Assembly (NCBI GenBank): GCA_016987375.1
Contig: PJRA01000323.1
Location: 1,632,735-1,657,056 of the forward strand
DNA from: Brachionus koreanus
Taxonomy: Eukaryota; Rotifera; Eurotatoria; Ploima; Brachionidae
Length of the DNA stretch: 24,322 nucleotides
Direction: 5' to 3'
Both the position numbers and the translations under genes were made by a program. Positions 1 to 9,112 of this stretch are shown here, one piece after another. The notes under the pieces are model-generated. The model was not told the DNA's origin. It saw only the letters and a program-made list of their open reading frames with translations, and ran no database searches. The first letter of the stretch is position 1. Every line of letters starts with the position of its first letter.

Positions 1-55
1 AAATTATAAAAAAAATGATTAAATTTATTGAATAAAAAACAAATAAAGGAAGTTA

Positions 56-112
56 CAAAAGGGGTTCAAAAGACCCCTCCGGTTTTTGAGTGTTAAGGTT
101 TGAATCACTGGA
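56..112. repeat. dispersed repeat with GGGG/CCCC hairpin, copy 1
   Basis: The stretch contains AGGGG, a 9-base loop, then CCCCT, which is a perfect 5-bp stem, followed by GG, a T run and a GTGTTAAG-like segment. A clearly related stretch lies in the same orientation at 22483-22540. Both sit just upstream of decayed coding sequence of probable transposon origin. It may be a conserved piece of a transposon family. I cannot name the family. Confidence 0.5.
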
Positions 113-348
113 GAAACTTTTTGCTGATATTAATGGTGACCCTAGCGAGGAAGCAAAAGACTGTTACCGTAAATGACTTAAACTCTAAAGAGACTGGCGT
201 TGACTCAAGTGTAGATGATGAGGAGGAAGAAATTAGTTCAATTAACGAAAATTTAAATGAAATGAGATTGTTAAATATTAAAGAAAAATATGCAAAGCTT
301 TGATGAAGAATGAACGCGGTGTCAAACTCCATATCGCTAAGAAACACT
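99..348 (+). pseudogene. decayed ORF, acidic linker plus zinc-finger-like end
   Basis: Three reading frames line up into one plausible protein. The first starts FESLEKLFADINGDPSEEA (from 99). The second (about 165-303) carries an acidic run of D and E residues, then NLNEMRLLNIKEKYAKL. The third (about 303-345) reads MKNERGVKLHIAKKHSV. The last part resembles the helix of a C2H2 zinc finger (GxKxHxxxxH), but the two Cys are not visible. There are at least two frameshifts and no convincing start codon. Zinc-finger ends like this occur near the nucleic-acid-binding ORF1 of LINE elements, so a mobile-element origin is an inference. It could also be a relic of a host gene. Confidence 0.4.
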
Positions 349-396
349 CGGTTTAATTTCCAGTTAAATTTTTTTTATAAAACTTTAAGTAAAACT

Positions 397-563
397 TTGA
401 TCACAAAAATAAAAATATTGATCACATTAATAAAAATCGATCACATTAATTTCAATTTTTATTTTTTTGATAACATATTGTGTGATCATCGATTTGGTGA
501 TCAGTCTTATTCACAAAACCAGCATTATTATAAAGATCACATATTTTGTGATCAAGTGATCAC
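397..563. repeat. array of TGATCAC palindromes, period 20-21 bp on the left
   Basis: Copies of GATCAC or its complement occur at about 399, 420, 439, 481, 497, 535, 548 and 557. The hexamer TGATCA occurs six times within 165 bases. The three leftmost copies share one orientation (GATCACA followed by A/T) and are spaced 20-21 bases apart, close to two helical turns. The rightmost ones form GATCACA-5 nt-TGTGATC (a 7-bp perfect hairpin) and then the perfect palindrome GTGATCAC. No coding function is supported here. Confidence 0.6.
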
Positions 564-1025
564 ATATTGGACAAGACCCGAATAAACTTTATTGAAATAT
601 ATATACATTAAATTAATTAATGTTAATTTCCCTCTATTTTAACCTAGTTATTTTATTTTTTCTAAATATTTATTAATTTTTTTTTAAAACTGAAAAATTG
701 TTAAATTTATAAAATTTCAATTGATTCAAAATTTGAGTTTTTTAAAAACTTAGTATCAATTTAAATGAAAAATTTTAAATCAGTATTTTTCGAACTATTT
801 TTATTTTTATAGCTTAATAAAGTATATCCTTTTTTATTTCCAATTGAAGGACTTATTCCTTGTTTGATTAAAATTATAGAATAAAATAAATAGTCAATTT
901 AAAATGAACAAATTTTTCTTATTAATAATTCAAATTAATAATGAAGTAGGAATATTATCAAAAATATGACTTTGACGATCTTGTTACTAGAAATATTCGC
1001 TTGCTAATTAAAAGGATCAAAAATT
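564..1025. other. AT-rich spacer, nothing recognised
   Basis: This is A/T-rich sequence with short homopolymer runs and stops in all frames. I see no gene, RNA or repeat that I can support. It lies between the palindrome array and a LINE relic, so it may include unreadable 5' LINE sequence. Confidence 0.5.
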
Positions 1026-1675
1026 GATGAGTTTTATTCAGATCAAAGTAAAATTGAATTAGGTGTTTCTGAAGGAAGTGTTTTCGGTTCTGTTCTTTTT
1101 TTGGTTTATATCAAAGATATTGTTCTTTTCCTTTCGAATTTTATTGTCAAATTATTTGCGGATGATAGAATAACTGGTAAATATACTGGTAAAATTTGAA
1201 AATTTTAACTAGTGAAAAACTTTCTAAACTTTTTAATTCTTTCCTAATATTGATTCAAAAATTGTTAATTTGGTGTATACTTAATCGTATAGATTTAAAT
1301 TGGTCTAAAACGAAAAAAATGTTTATTTTAAATAAGAGAGAAATTTATTTTTCCAGTCAGAAGTTTTAATTAATGGCATACTTGTTGAAGGTGGTGACAA
1401 ATTTGAACTTGGATAATAAGCTTCCTTAAAAGCCAAGCTTCAATTTTTCAAATCATTTATAATGCTTTTTTTGACTATTGTCTATCGTTATCTATTTACA
1501 TAGAGATCAGTTTCAAAAATTAGCTAATTCGTATTAGTATTGTATTCAAAGACAACTTAATAACACAATTTGAGCAATAGCTATTTTATCATTTTGAATA
1601 ACAGATTAAATGAACTTAATATGAACTGTTTCCAACACAGAACTATCAAGCATATTCTAATTATATTAATTTGAG
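1026..1675 (+). pseudogene. LINE (non-LTR retrotransposon) reverse transcriptase relic, C-terminal half
   Basis: Several frames together trace a LINE reverse transcriptase. At 1026-1199 one frame reads IELGVSEGSVFGSVLFLVYI and then KLFADD, matching the GVPQGSVLGPxLFLIYINDI motif and the catalytic [YF]ADD box. At 1219-1365 another frame gives the following segment with WSKTKKMFILN. Near 1370-1430 INGILVEGGDKFELG is visible, then LQFFKSFI and FDYCLSLSIY around 1440-1500, and LNELNMNCFQHR near 1610-1650. These blocks are in the order expected of jockey/CR1-like elements. The N-terminal RT region and endonuclease are absent or unreadable. Multiple frameshifts and stops make it inactive. The strand and RT assignment are firm. 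The clade is not resolved. Confidence 0.85.
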
Positions 1676-2080
1676 AGATTAATAGAAAATTCTCTCAAAT
1701 TAGTATTGATCAAAATCAATAGAAATTTTCAATTAAAGGAAGACTTTATCCATGCATCTCATGATCAACAATGAATAATTGAACTAGACAACTCTGCTAG
1801 TTAAATTTATGAAATTGAATATGAAATTTTTTTCTTATTTATCCTTGTAAATTACCCAAAATTAAAAAAAAAATTTAAATTTGAATTTATTTAAAGAATT
1901 CAAGTAATTTGTTAAAATAAATATATGAAAATTTTATTTAAAAATTATAAAAGATAAACTTACAAAAAAAATTAGTAAATTAATTTTTTAAAAATGTTAT
2001 TTTTTAATTAACTTCAAATTATATTGAAAATTTAGAATTTTTGAAATACAAGCATTTTACTAAAAAAATTTTTCATCTAA
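1676..2080. other. AT-rich spacer after LINE relic
   Basis: This probably includes the last decayed LINE codons, after which the sequence becomes A/T runs. No LINE tail hairpin or microsatellite end like those at 16660 and 23041 is visible. Nothing else is supported. Confidence 0.4.
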
Positions 2081-2138
2081 ACACCGTCGGCCGTTTAACG
2101 GTCAATCAGTTGGCCGGCCACATAGTATTTAGGCCAAC
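2081..2138. repeat. GC-rich island with inverted repeat
   Basis: A short, sharply GC-richer patch carries CCGTTTAACGG (near-palindrome), GGCCGGCC (palindrome) and a perfect 7-bp inverted repeat GTTGGCC (2109-2115) / GGCCAAC (2132-2138) with a 16-base loop. It borders a two-copy repeat. It could be the end of a DNA transposon or a structured RNA. No partner terminal repeat was found. Confidence 0.4.
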
Positions 2139-2148
2139 ATTACTTGCA

Positions 2149-2371
2149 ATAGTATCTGTATCAATGAGATGAAGACATTTAACAAAATGTTCATGACAGC
2201 AAAGAGTTTTGATACATTCTCCATTACTTAGATACCAAATTTTTATCGAATTAAAATAGCATCAATTTAAAATAATATTTCTATCAATTATAGAAAGACA
2301 TATAACATACACATATTTTGTCCACAGAGAGTTTTGATACATTCTTAATTATTTAGATTCCAAAATTTATT
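2149..2371. repeat. two-copy tandem repeat, period about 123 bp
   Basis: Copy 1 (2149-2246) and copy 2 (2272-2371) share AGACATxTAACA, then GAGTTTTGATACATTCT, then ATTxxTTAGATxCCAAA in the same order. They also share TATCAAT just before AGACAT. The offset between the two AGACAT sites is 123 bases. There is clear divergence between the copies, so the duplication is not recent. No coding potential is seen. Confidence 0.65.
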
Positions 2372-2550
2372 TTTTATGCTAGAAGACTGTTTCAGAAAAC
2401 AAAATGTCCTTCTCAAAAAATAAATAAATTTAAATAAAAAAAAAATATATTCTATTTATTAACCAAGTTTAAACATGATATTAAAATAACTAGTAACTTT
2501 ATTGAGAAATATTAACTTTTTAAAATATTATAATCCAAACGGTTGGTTCT

Positions 2551-2600
2551 AAACAAAAGCTATCGCCATTCGATCAATCCCTAGGTTTTCCCAAAATCAA
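2551..2600 (+). repeat. dispersed repeat, copy 1 (GCCATTCG family)
   Basis: The core reads AAACAAAAGC then GCCATTCG, CAA, a CC and GG stretch, and CCC, followed by an A/T-rich run. A related copy in the same orientation lies at 13471-13520. The two align almost without gaps over about 50 bases at roughly 60-65 percent by eye. No open frame is shared. It may be the conserved part of a short interspersed element. Confidence 0.45.
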
Positions 2601-5420
2601 GTTTTTAAAAGAATAAAAAAAAAATATTGTACGATGTAAAATTATTGATCATAATCGACCCGATTATCAAAAAATTTCATTTTTTTTCTTAATTAAACCA
2701 TTTTTTTTCACATTAAAAAATAAAAAGAAAATAAAAAATCCGATAAATTTTATTTATTTTAATTGAAAAACTCATTAAATAAATTCTCTTTCAAAATTTT
2801 CCGACTCAAATAGTAATTTATTTTCTAAATGACACTAATTAATACAAATGAATTTGTTTCATAAATTGAATATCTAAATTTTTTTAAATTGAATGTCTAA
2901 GTTTAATTTAAAATATTTACTATGATTATCTTTTATTCATTGAAAAACATTTCTTTTTTAGAAATGCTTAAGACTGTAGTTACTTAGAGGTAACGCAATT
3001 TTAAAAATTTGTTTTTTTACCTTTTTTAGTGATAAAATCTTTTATTTTTTGATTTATTTATTTTTTCAATTCAGTTTACAGTATATTCTGACGATGTAAA
3101 AAAATTAAATTTGTTTAAAAATATGAAATTTAAAAATTTTTTTTAAATGATATGTATGTGTCTTAAAAAGACTGTTCTTAAGATGTTAATTTAAAAAAAT
3201 GCAATTAAAATTTGGATATTTTGCCTTTTTTAAATTAGATTATCTCAATTAATAAATTAGATTCAATTAATTTTCAATTTAAATTTAAGATTGATTTGAT
3301 TTTTTTTCTTTTTTTAGTTATATTAAAATAGAAAGTGAAAAAAAATATATTCTAAAATTTTTTCAATTAAATCTAAAAAAGTGGCTTCTCTGATTAAGTT
3401 GTTAATACTAAACTTTTCATTAAAAACCTTCTGTTGCTGAGAAAATCAATTTTTGTCAGCAGCTTTTTATTTTTGAATTACTAGATTTAAAATGCACTTG
3501 TGATTTTACAAAATATTTTTTACTTTGATCTAAGAATTAAAATAGCATTTATATTAAATGATGTCTTTAATTTAATAGGAGTTTAATATAGAATTTTAGC
3601 TGTAAGATTTAAATGCGAATTAATTGATTCTTAGGCTTGAATTTTGTCCAATTTAAAAATTAAATTAGCTTTAATCTATTGTACATAACTAATAAATGCA
3701 ATATGTGTTTAATAGTTTTTATATTTTCCTGTAATTTAATTAAATAATCGCGATATTCAATAATATATTCTTAAAAAATATGGTTTAATTCTAATTTTTT
3801 TATTTAAAACAAAAAAAATTATTAAAATAAGATTTAAAATCCAAAAATAATTTGCATTCGGTTTTGATTTATTAGCCACAAAACATGTTTCTAATCATGC
3901 TAATTATTAAGGCTTTTTTTTCCTATTTATCAAGCATATTTTAAAGCAAATAATACAGAGATATTCAAGTAGTGTTGAAAATTAGTAGATAGATAGGGAT
4001 AGAGAAATAAGTCTAAAAATTTAATCTCAAATCTTGATAATATCTAAAGCAATATTTGCTTTCCATCTTAGAAAAAAAATTAATAAATTTTAAATTAAAC
4101 CAATGTCCAGCAATGAGAATTTTCAAAATTTATTGATTAAATACCAGTTGAAATTGCATCGTTTTTCTGGTTATAAATATTTATAGCTATGGAAAATCCT
4201 AAATAAAATTTTAATTAATACAAGATCTTAAAATCGTGATTCAAGTTCTAGTCGGATATCAGTTTTAATTAAGATAACAAAAACTTGATGATTTATGGCC
4301 ATTTCGAATTTAATTAGATACCTGTCCAACACGATCTATTGGTTTAATTAAGCTTTAAATTAGACAGATGTCTTTCAAGTTGGTCTTAATGTTTAAAGTT
4401 CATAGTGAAAATATTTCAAAAATTTTCAACACACTTAAATAAGTTGCAGCCCAACTGCCGACTGATTTACTTATCTACTCTATTCGGCTCCAATCAGCAC
4501 TCTATTCTGATTGATTTAGTGTTCAATTAATTGTAAACCATAATATCCACTGCCTCAAACACGTAATTAAACATATTTTTGTTGAGATTTTTTTCCAGCA
4601 CTGCAATTTCTTTTAAATAAATAATGATATTGATGCAGACTTGTTTGCTTTTAGCTGGCTACTACTCTCACGACTAAATACCATTAATATTTTAGTATTT
4701 ACGTAAATTTAGTTCTAGTAATTCGATCGGGCCCAATCAAGTAGTCAAATCTTGACCGTAAGATTTTCTTTCAAACCCTTCATGTTTTCAAATTTAAGAA
4801 AATCCGATTTTTTCAAGCATTTTATGCAGTGTTTTTTATTCACTCAGTTAAAAAAAAAATAAAAAAAAAATTTTTTCTTTATTTCTTTTTATTTAAATAA
4901 AATATCAAAAAATAGATGAGGAAATTTTGATAGTTTAGATTTTTTTTTTAAAGTCAAAACCATAAAATTTAAAATAAAAATAAAAAAAAAACAACTCTAA
5001 ATGCTAATTAGGGCTACTGAAACGCTCAAAATTTAAATATCAATTAAAAAAATTTTGTACCAACTTATTCGAATTATGAAACAGAATAATAAGAAATAGC
5101 ATAGGAGTTTTTTTTTTTTCAAAGATTTACTTTGGAGATTTGGTGTAAAAAAAATTTATTCTAAATCTCTTTCAAGGTTCAACTAATATAGACCGTAATT
5201 TGCATTTAATTAATATTTGTTTATTTTTTTTTTCTAGGCCGATTTCCTCGAACTAAAAAAGAATACTTAGTAAATACTATTCTAGATCTTAATTGGGGAA
5301 ATCTAAAAAATAAGGTAAATTCCAAAGATGCCAGTCAATATGCTTTCTGATCAATTTATTTTTTAAAAAGTAAAAAAAATTGTCAATTTTTCCATTATTT
5401 TTTTGTTTAACCACATGTTT
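2601..5420. other. long AT-rich stretch without a supported gene
   Basis: This is almost 3 kb of A/T-rich sequence with stops in every frame. Local GC-richer patches lie at about 4440-4560 and 4650-4760, but their translations on both strands show no family I recognise. Small inverted repeats occur, for example CTGTTGCTGA (3431-3440) against TCAGCAGC (3456-3463), and ATAATCG-ACC-CGATTAT near 2650-2670. These are near what chance gives in such DNA. The stretch could be an intron, regulatory DNA or old repeats. Confidence 0.5.
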
Positions 5421-5424
5421 TTCA

Positions 5425-5472
5425 TTTTGCGCTTTACTTAATTCTATCTAAAATAGCTTAGGTAAAGCAAAG
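5425..5472. other. imperfect hairpin, pre-miRNA-like but short
   Basis: The arms pair as CTAT (5444-5447) with ATAG (5453-5456) around a CTAAA loop. Next is a 2x1 internal loop, then an 11-bp helix (5431-5441 with 5458-5468, one G-T pair), a two-base bulge and four more pairs. That gives about 19 bp over 48 bases. It is shorter than a usual pre-miRNA. It heads a run of inverted repeats down to 5756. Expression cannot be judged from sequence. Confidence 0.3.
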
Positions 5473-5508
5473 AAATTAAGCGGAACAAGAGCAAATCTAT
5501 TCCTCTGG

Positions 5509-5756
5509 TTCTGATAGATAAATTTTCAAATAAAACAAATCTGATAATTTCATAAGCAAACACTTAAATGAATTTAAATAAAGATAAACCGCAGCGATTA
5601 GTTTATCTTAAACGCTTGATCAGAATTTTTGTTTACAAATAGCCATAAAATTTTGTAAACTAAACTATTGATTAAAAGCCGACTGATAAAACTAGTTTGA
5701 AATTTAGTTATCAAAACTGGATTGAATTAAAACAGTTGAGTTATGCAATCGGCTTT
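5509..5756. repeat. cluster of small inverted repeats
   Basis: The cluster includes ATCTAT / ATAGAT near 5507-5531. It also includes AAGATAAAC (5581-5589) / GTTTATCTT (5601-5609) with an 11-base loop, GTTTACAAA (5631-5639) / TTTGTAAAC (5652-5660) with a 12-base loop, and AAAGCCGA (5675-5682) / TCGGCTTT (5749-5756). The stems are perfect. Single 9-bp stems are expected by chance at several per 10 kb in DNA this AT-rich, so only the clustering and the GC-containing outer pair are notable. Confidence 0.35.
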
Positions 5757-6791
5757 GGGTGATTGCAACAAGCTAGTTGTGTGTGGTGCAGCATCATTGA
5801 ATAAAAGACTACTAAATTTAAAACGAAGACATATGCTATAGTGATTTAGGATTTTTTTTATTATGTAATTTTGCAATAGATCAAGGTGCATTTGGACTTA
5901 AAATCAATAATAAAGCTATTCCAGCCTAGCTAATTAAAATACCAAAAAAAATTTATTTATCTAAAACTTACGCTGGATATAAAAAAAAGCAGTTTTTTTT
6001 ATTAATCAAAAAATAGCTCGATTTTTTGTTCAATTTTTAGATAGATAATTGGCATGATTAAAGTTTTGTCTTAATGACCCAGCATGCAATGCTTAAAAGT
6101 GATGGATTTGGTACCACTGGTTTTTAAAGTGCACAGGGACCTTTTTAAAGGTTAATAGTTATTTTAATCAACATGCTGAGCATTTCGAAATGGTCTTTTT
6201 TGTTTGTATAGTTGTTTGTTGGCCAGAAAAAAACCTTCTATTTTGATTGTAAGATTAATTTTCCTTTGGGTCTTATAAATAAAATATTATAATTAAAAAA
6301 TAACTTCAAGTTTATTCTAGACATGATGTGTTTACAGTTCCATACAACTGATTAAACACATTTTTGTAGCAAATTAAATTATTAGTATTTTTTTCCTATC
6401 TATTTTTATTCTAGATATATTTTTCCGTCTGAGAAAAAAAAAAATTTTTTTCAGTTTTCATTTATTTTTATCTAAGGACTTGAAAATATTTTTTTCAAAA
6501 TAAAGATTGATTTTTTTTTTAAATGTCATATTAATATGTCATTGATATGAACTGAATAATTAAATGAAAATATTTAAGTGGTCCAAACAAGGTTAGATAT
6601 TTGATAAGTTTGAAGTTGTAAGATTAGCTATGAAATCTTATCTTTTTTTTTGGTGAATTTTTATTTAATTTATTCATTCTTCAATTTAAAAAAGAAATAC
6701 TCAAAGAAAGTGGATGAAATATTTTGAATAAAGAATAATTTCGGGTAAAAGAAGAAAAATTATATCGTAAATATTTGTTTGTTTTTCTAAC
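5757..6791. other. AT-rich stretch, nothing supported
   Basis: No reading frame or named repeat was found. A GC-richer patch at about 6070-6230 gives no convincing translation on either strand. It contains the loosely mirrored words CAGCATGC and CATGCTGAGCAT. Long T runs are frequent. Confidence 0.4.
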
Positions 6792-6911
6792 GCCGTACTA
6801 AAAGCACACGAACTTGGTTTTGATGCCTCAGAAAAAAAGTGAATTTTCAAGCCCTAAAGATAGTTAAGATGAAAAACTATGAAATCGAAGTTTGTGGACT
6901 TTTAGTGCGGC
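6792..6911. mobile_element. MITE-like element with 28-30 bp terminal inverted repeats
   Basis: The left end GCCGTACTAAAAGCACAC and the complement of the right end GCCGCACTAAAAGTCCAC match at about 22 of the first 28 positions. The unit is 120 bp with no coding capacity. It is flanked by TTTTCTAA (6783-6790) and TTTTCAAA (6912-6919), a 7/8 match that could be an 8-bp target-site duplication, with one extra C on the left. An 8-bp duplication would fit a hAT-type mobiliser, but the terminal sequence is not one I recognise. The mobilising transposase is not in this window as far as I can see. Confidence 0.6.
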
Positions 6912-8401
6912 TTTTCAAATATCTACCGTATTTAAATTTTTTTCAAAATTTTTGATTCAATTCTAGATTTAATTTGAAAATTTTAATTCAAATCAGTTTT
7001 TCATTCAAAAGCATAGTAGGCTACAATTATTTTTTAAACTTGTCAATCAAACTTCAGACAGAATTAATTTAATGATCGAAATGAATAAAGGTTTATTGAG
7101 TTATGTTCATTTCTGGCATGAGAAAGTATGCTGGTTTTTGAAAATATATTTCAAAACTTTTATCTCAATTTTTTTTATTTATAAAACAAAAAAAAAAATT
7201 TTCCGTAAAAACTATTTCTAATAATTTAATATTAAAACGCAATTAGAATTATTTTAAATATTTTTTTTGTTGAAAATTTGCAATTTTTCAAGTTTTTTTC
7301 TTTAAAATTAAATTTAAAAAAATTTTTATTTGCATATTTATTTAATAAAGATATATTATTTAAAGAAATTTAGATTTGAGAAACAAGAACAAAACCAGAA
7401 TGAGTATTTATTTCATTTGGAAAGTCGATTTGTTTAGATTAATTCTGATAGCTTTTAAGCTTGTATATTCACCGCACATAGAAAACTAGCCATGATTCTA
7501 AACAATACTGAGCAATAATTAGAGCAGTTTTATCTAAGAGTCTAATTTATCCAAATCTTGATGATTTATTTATGTAATAAAAAGTTAAATCTGTAGTAAT
7601 TTATATAATGGATAATTCAGCTAGATAAATCATTTATTTTTTTTGTTGTGCAAAAAGCAAATATCAACGCGTCAAGGTCTAATTTTGGAAATTTTTTTCT
7701 CAATTTGGATTATTTCATTATTTCCGAGCATTTGTTTCATAGAATAAATATTCGATTTAATTAAAACTAATTTGAGGCTAAATCTGTTTACTTAGCAAAT
7801 AGCTCGTCCATATATAACTTTAATTAGAATCGAGTTAAAGGCACTTTTAAAACTTTATCTAATAGTCGAACAAGTCAGAAAATTGGTCAAACCATACAAA
7901 AGCCAATTAGGGTTTGCATCGATTAGAAAAACAATAAAATCCAATTAGCCTAGACGCAAAATCTTAGAAAGTTGTATCTTACCATCAGGTCAGAAAAGCG
8001 ATTAATTTAATTTAGCTTTTTTTTTCTTAGCTGAGCTTTTATGCTCTTGTCATTTTTACATTTAAAAAATTAGTTAAAAAAATTTTATCATTAAAAATTT
8101 GTATATATTTTTTTTTTGATTTTTGTCTTTTTTAATTAAAAATTTGAAATAGTCTGAAAAAAATTTTTTTTTTATCTGTTTCAATTCATAGAATTTTGGT
8201 TCTTCAAAAATTGCAGCTTTTTTTGAAGTGCAGGAGAAATTTTAAAAATATTTTTCTAGCTATTAACTTCTATGAAAGGTAGTCAAAAAATTTCCAAATA
8301 GTTTTAAAGACAAAAAGAATCAATTTTTATTTGAATAAAATATTTTTTTTTAAATAAAAAAAAATGTTTTCATACACATGATTAAATTGGACAAGATTTA
8401 C
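6912..8401. other. AT-rich stretch, nothing supported
   Basis: There are stops in all frames and long T runs. A polypyrimidine tract ending in AG near 8030 looks like a splice acceptor on the plus strand, but no open exon follows. No repeat family was recognised. Confidence 0.45.
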
Positions 8402-8509
8402 CTCTAAAACATGGTCACAATGATTAATGGTGTTCATTTGGCCTTGTGCTCCCACGAGGCACACAATTGCCACAAAAAATAATAAATATTGATTTATAGA
8501 TATGATAGG
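8402..8509 (-). CDS. candidate signal-peptide exon (or its relic)
   Basis: On the minus strand one frame is open for 36 codons and contains NQYLLFFVAIVCLVGAQGQ, a textbook signal-peptide core with an AQG cleavage-like end, followed by MNTINHCDHVLE. It ends at a codon boundary at a GAG|GTAAAT splice donor (GT at 8401-8400). The patch is clearly GC-richer than its surroundings, as the intact genes are. There is no ATG before the hydrophobic core; an ATA sits where a start would be expected. The frame opens after an in-frame TGA at 8512-8510. No following exon was identified to the left. It could be a first exon with an upstream start exon, a non-AUG start, or a dead copy. The plus strand also has a 23-codon frame here that looks less natural. 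Confidence 0.3.
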
Positions 8510-9098
8510 TCAGTAGAATAAAGCTGTACGAATGTCTGATAGTCTGGTTCTTGCTTAATTAGAAAAGCTTGCTTTGTGTTTAAATGAAAAAAATTATTTA
8601 TTTTTTTTTCGTGGCTAAAATCGATTAATCTATTGACCGAGATTTTTTTGCCCAAACTTTTTTAATCGATTGATCCATCAATCTAAATCAATTAAAAACG
8701 ATAAAACAAAATAATGATTAATATGGCTCGCATTCTAATGGCCAAAGCACTAAATTTACTTTCTTCTAAATTAACCTAATATCTTCACTATTTCAGATAG
8801 TATTTTTATGTTGCATAAGTTGTCAATCAAAAAACTATTACTTACAATAAAAGCTTTAGAAGTTTTAGCTTTAGATTAGATCAAATTTCCAGTTCATAAA
8901 AAATAAAGGTGAAATTAGAATTTTAAATTTTGACCATTAATCAGTGCTTTTTTAGAAAGCCACTCAAGATGTGCCCATTGACACAAATTAATTTTATGTA
9001 ATACCTCTTAGTGTACACTGTCAAGTGATTTTTAAACCTGAACAAAAAAAAAATAAAAAAATTAAAATCTTTTTTTTTTATTAATAAAAATTCATTTT
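8510..9098. promoter_or_regulatory. possible divergent promoter and 5' intron upstream of the propeller gene
   Basis: The interval lies between the minus-strand signal-peptide-like frame and the plus-strand receptor. It holds a loose direct repeat AATCGATTAATCTATTGA (about 8619) / AATCGATTGATCCATCAATC (about 8663). It ends in a T-rich tract, TTCATTTTAG (9091-9100), typical of a splice acceptor, 12 bases before the ATG. No promoter motif is clear. The promoter role is inferred from position only. Confidence 0.25.
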
Positions 9099-9112
9099 AG
9101 ATTTAAGCAAAA

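Noticed and set aside
105..347. 80-codon minus-strand frame
   Set aside because: The Ser run is the antisense of the acidic run in the plus-strand coding relic.
397..563. CRISPR-like array
   Set aside because: The units are short palindromes with changing orientation and no constant repeat-spacer structure, and the DNA looks animal.
310..585. 91-codon plus-strand frame
   Set aside because: Its translation is dictated by the TGATCAC array and T runs, and shows no protein-like pattern.
4440..4760. GC-richer patches as possible exons
   Set aside because: Translations on both strands are broken by stops every 20-40 codons and show no known motif. Splice sites could not be paired.
5581..5609. 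perfect 9-bp hairpin as a transcription terminator
   Set aside because: It has no T run of terminator type at the right place and no neighbouring gene. Such stems are expected by chance in this AT-rich DNA.
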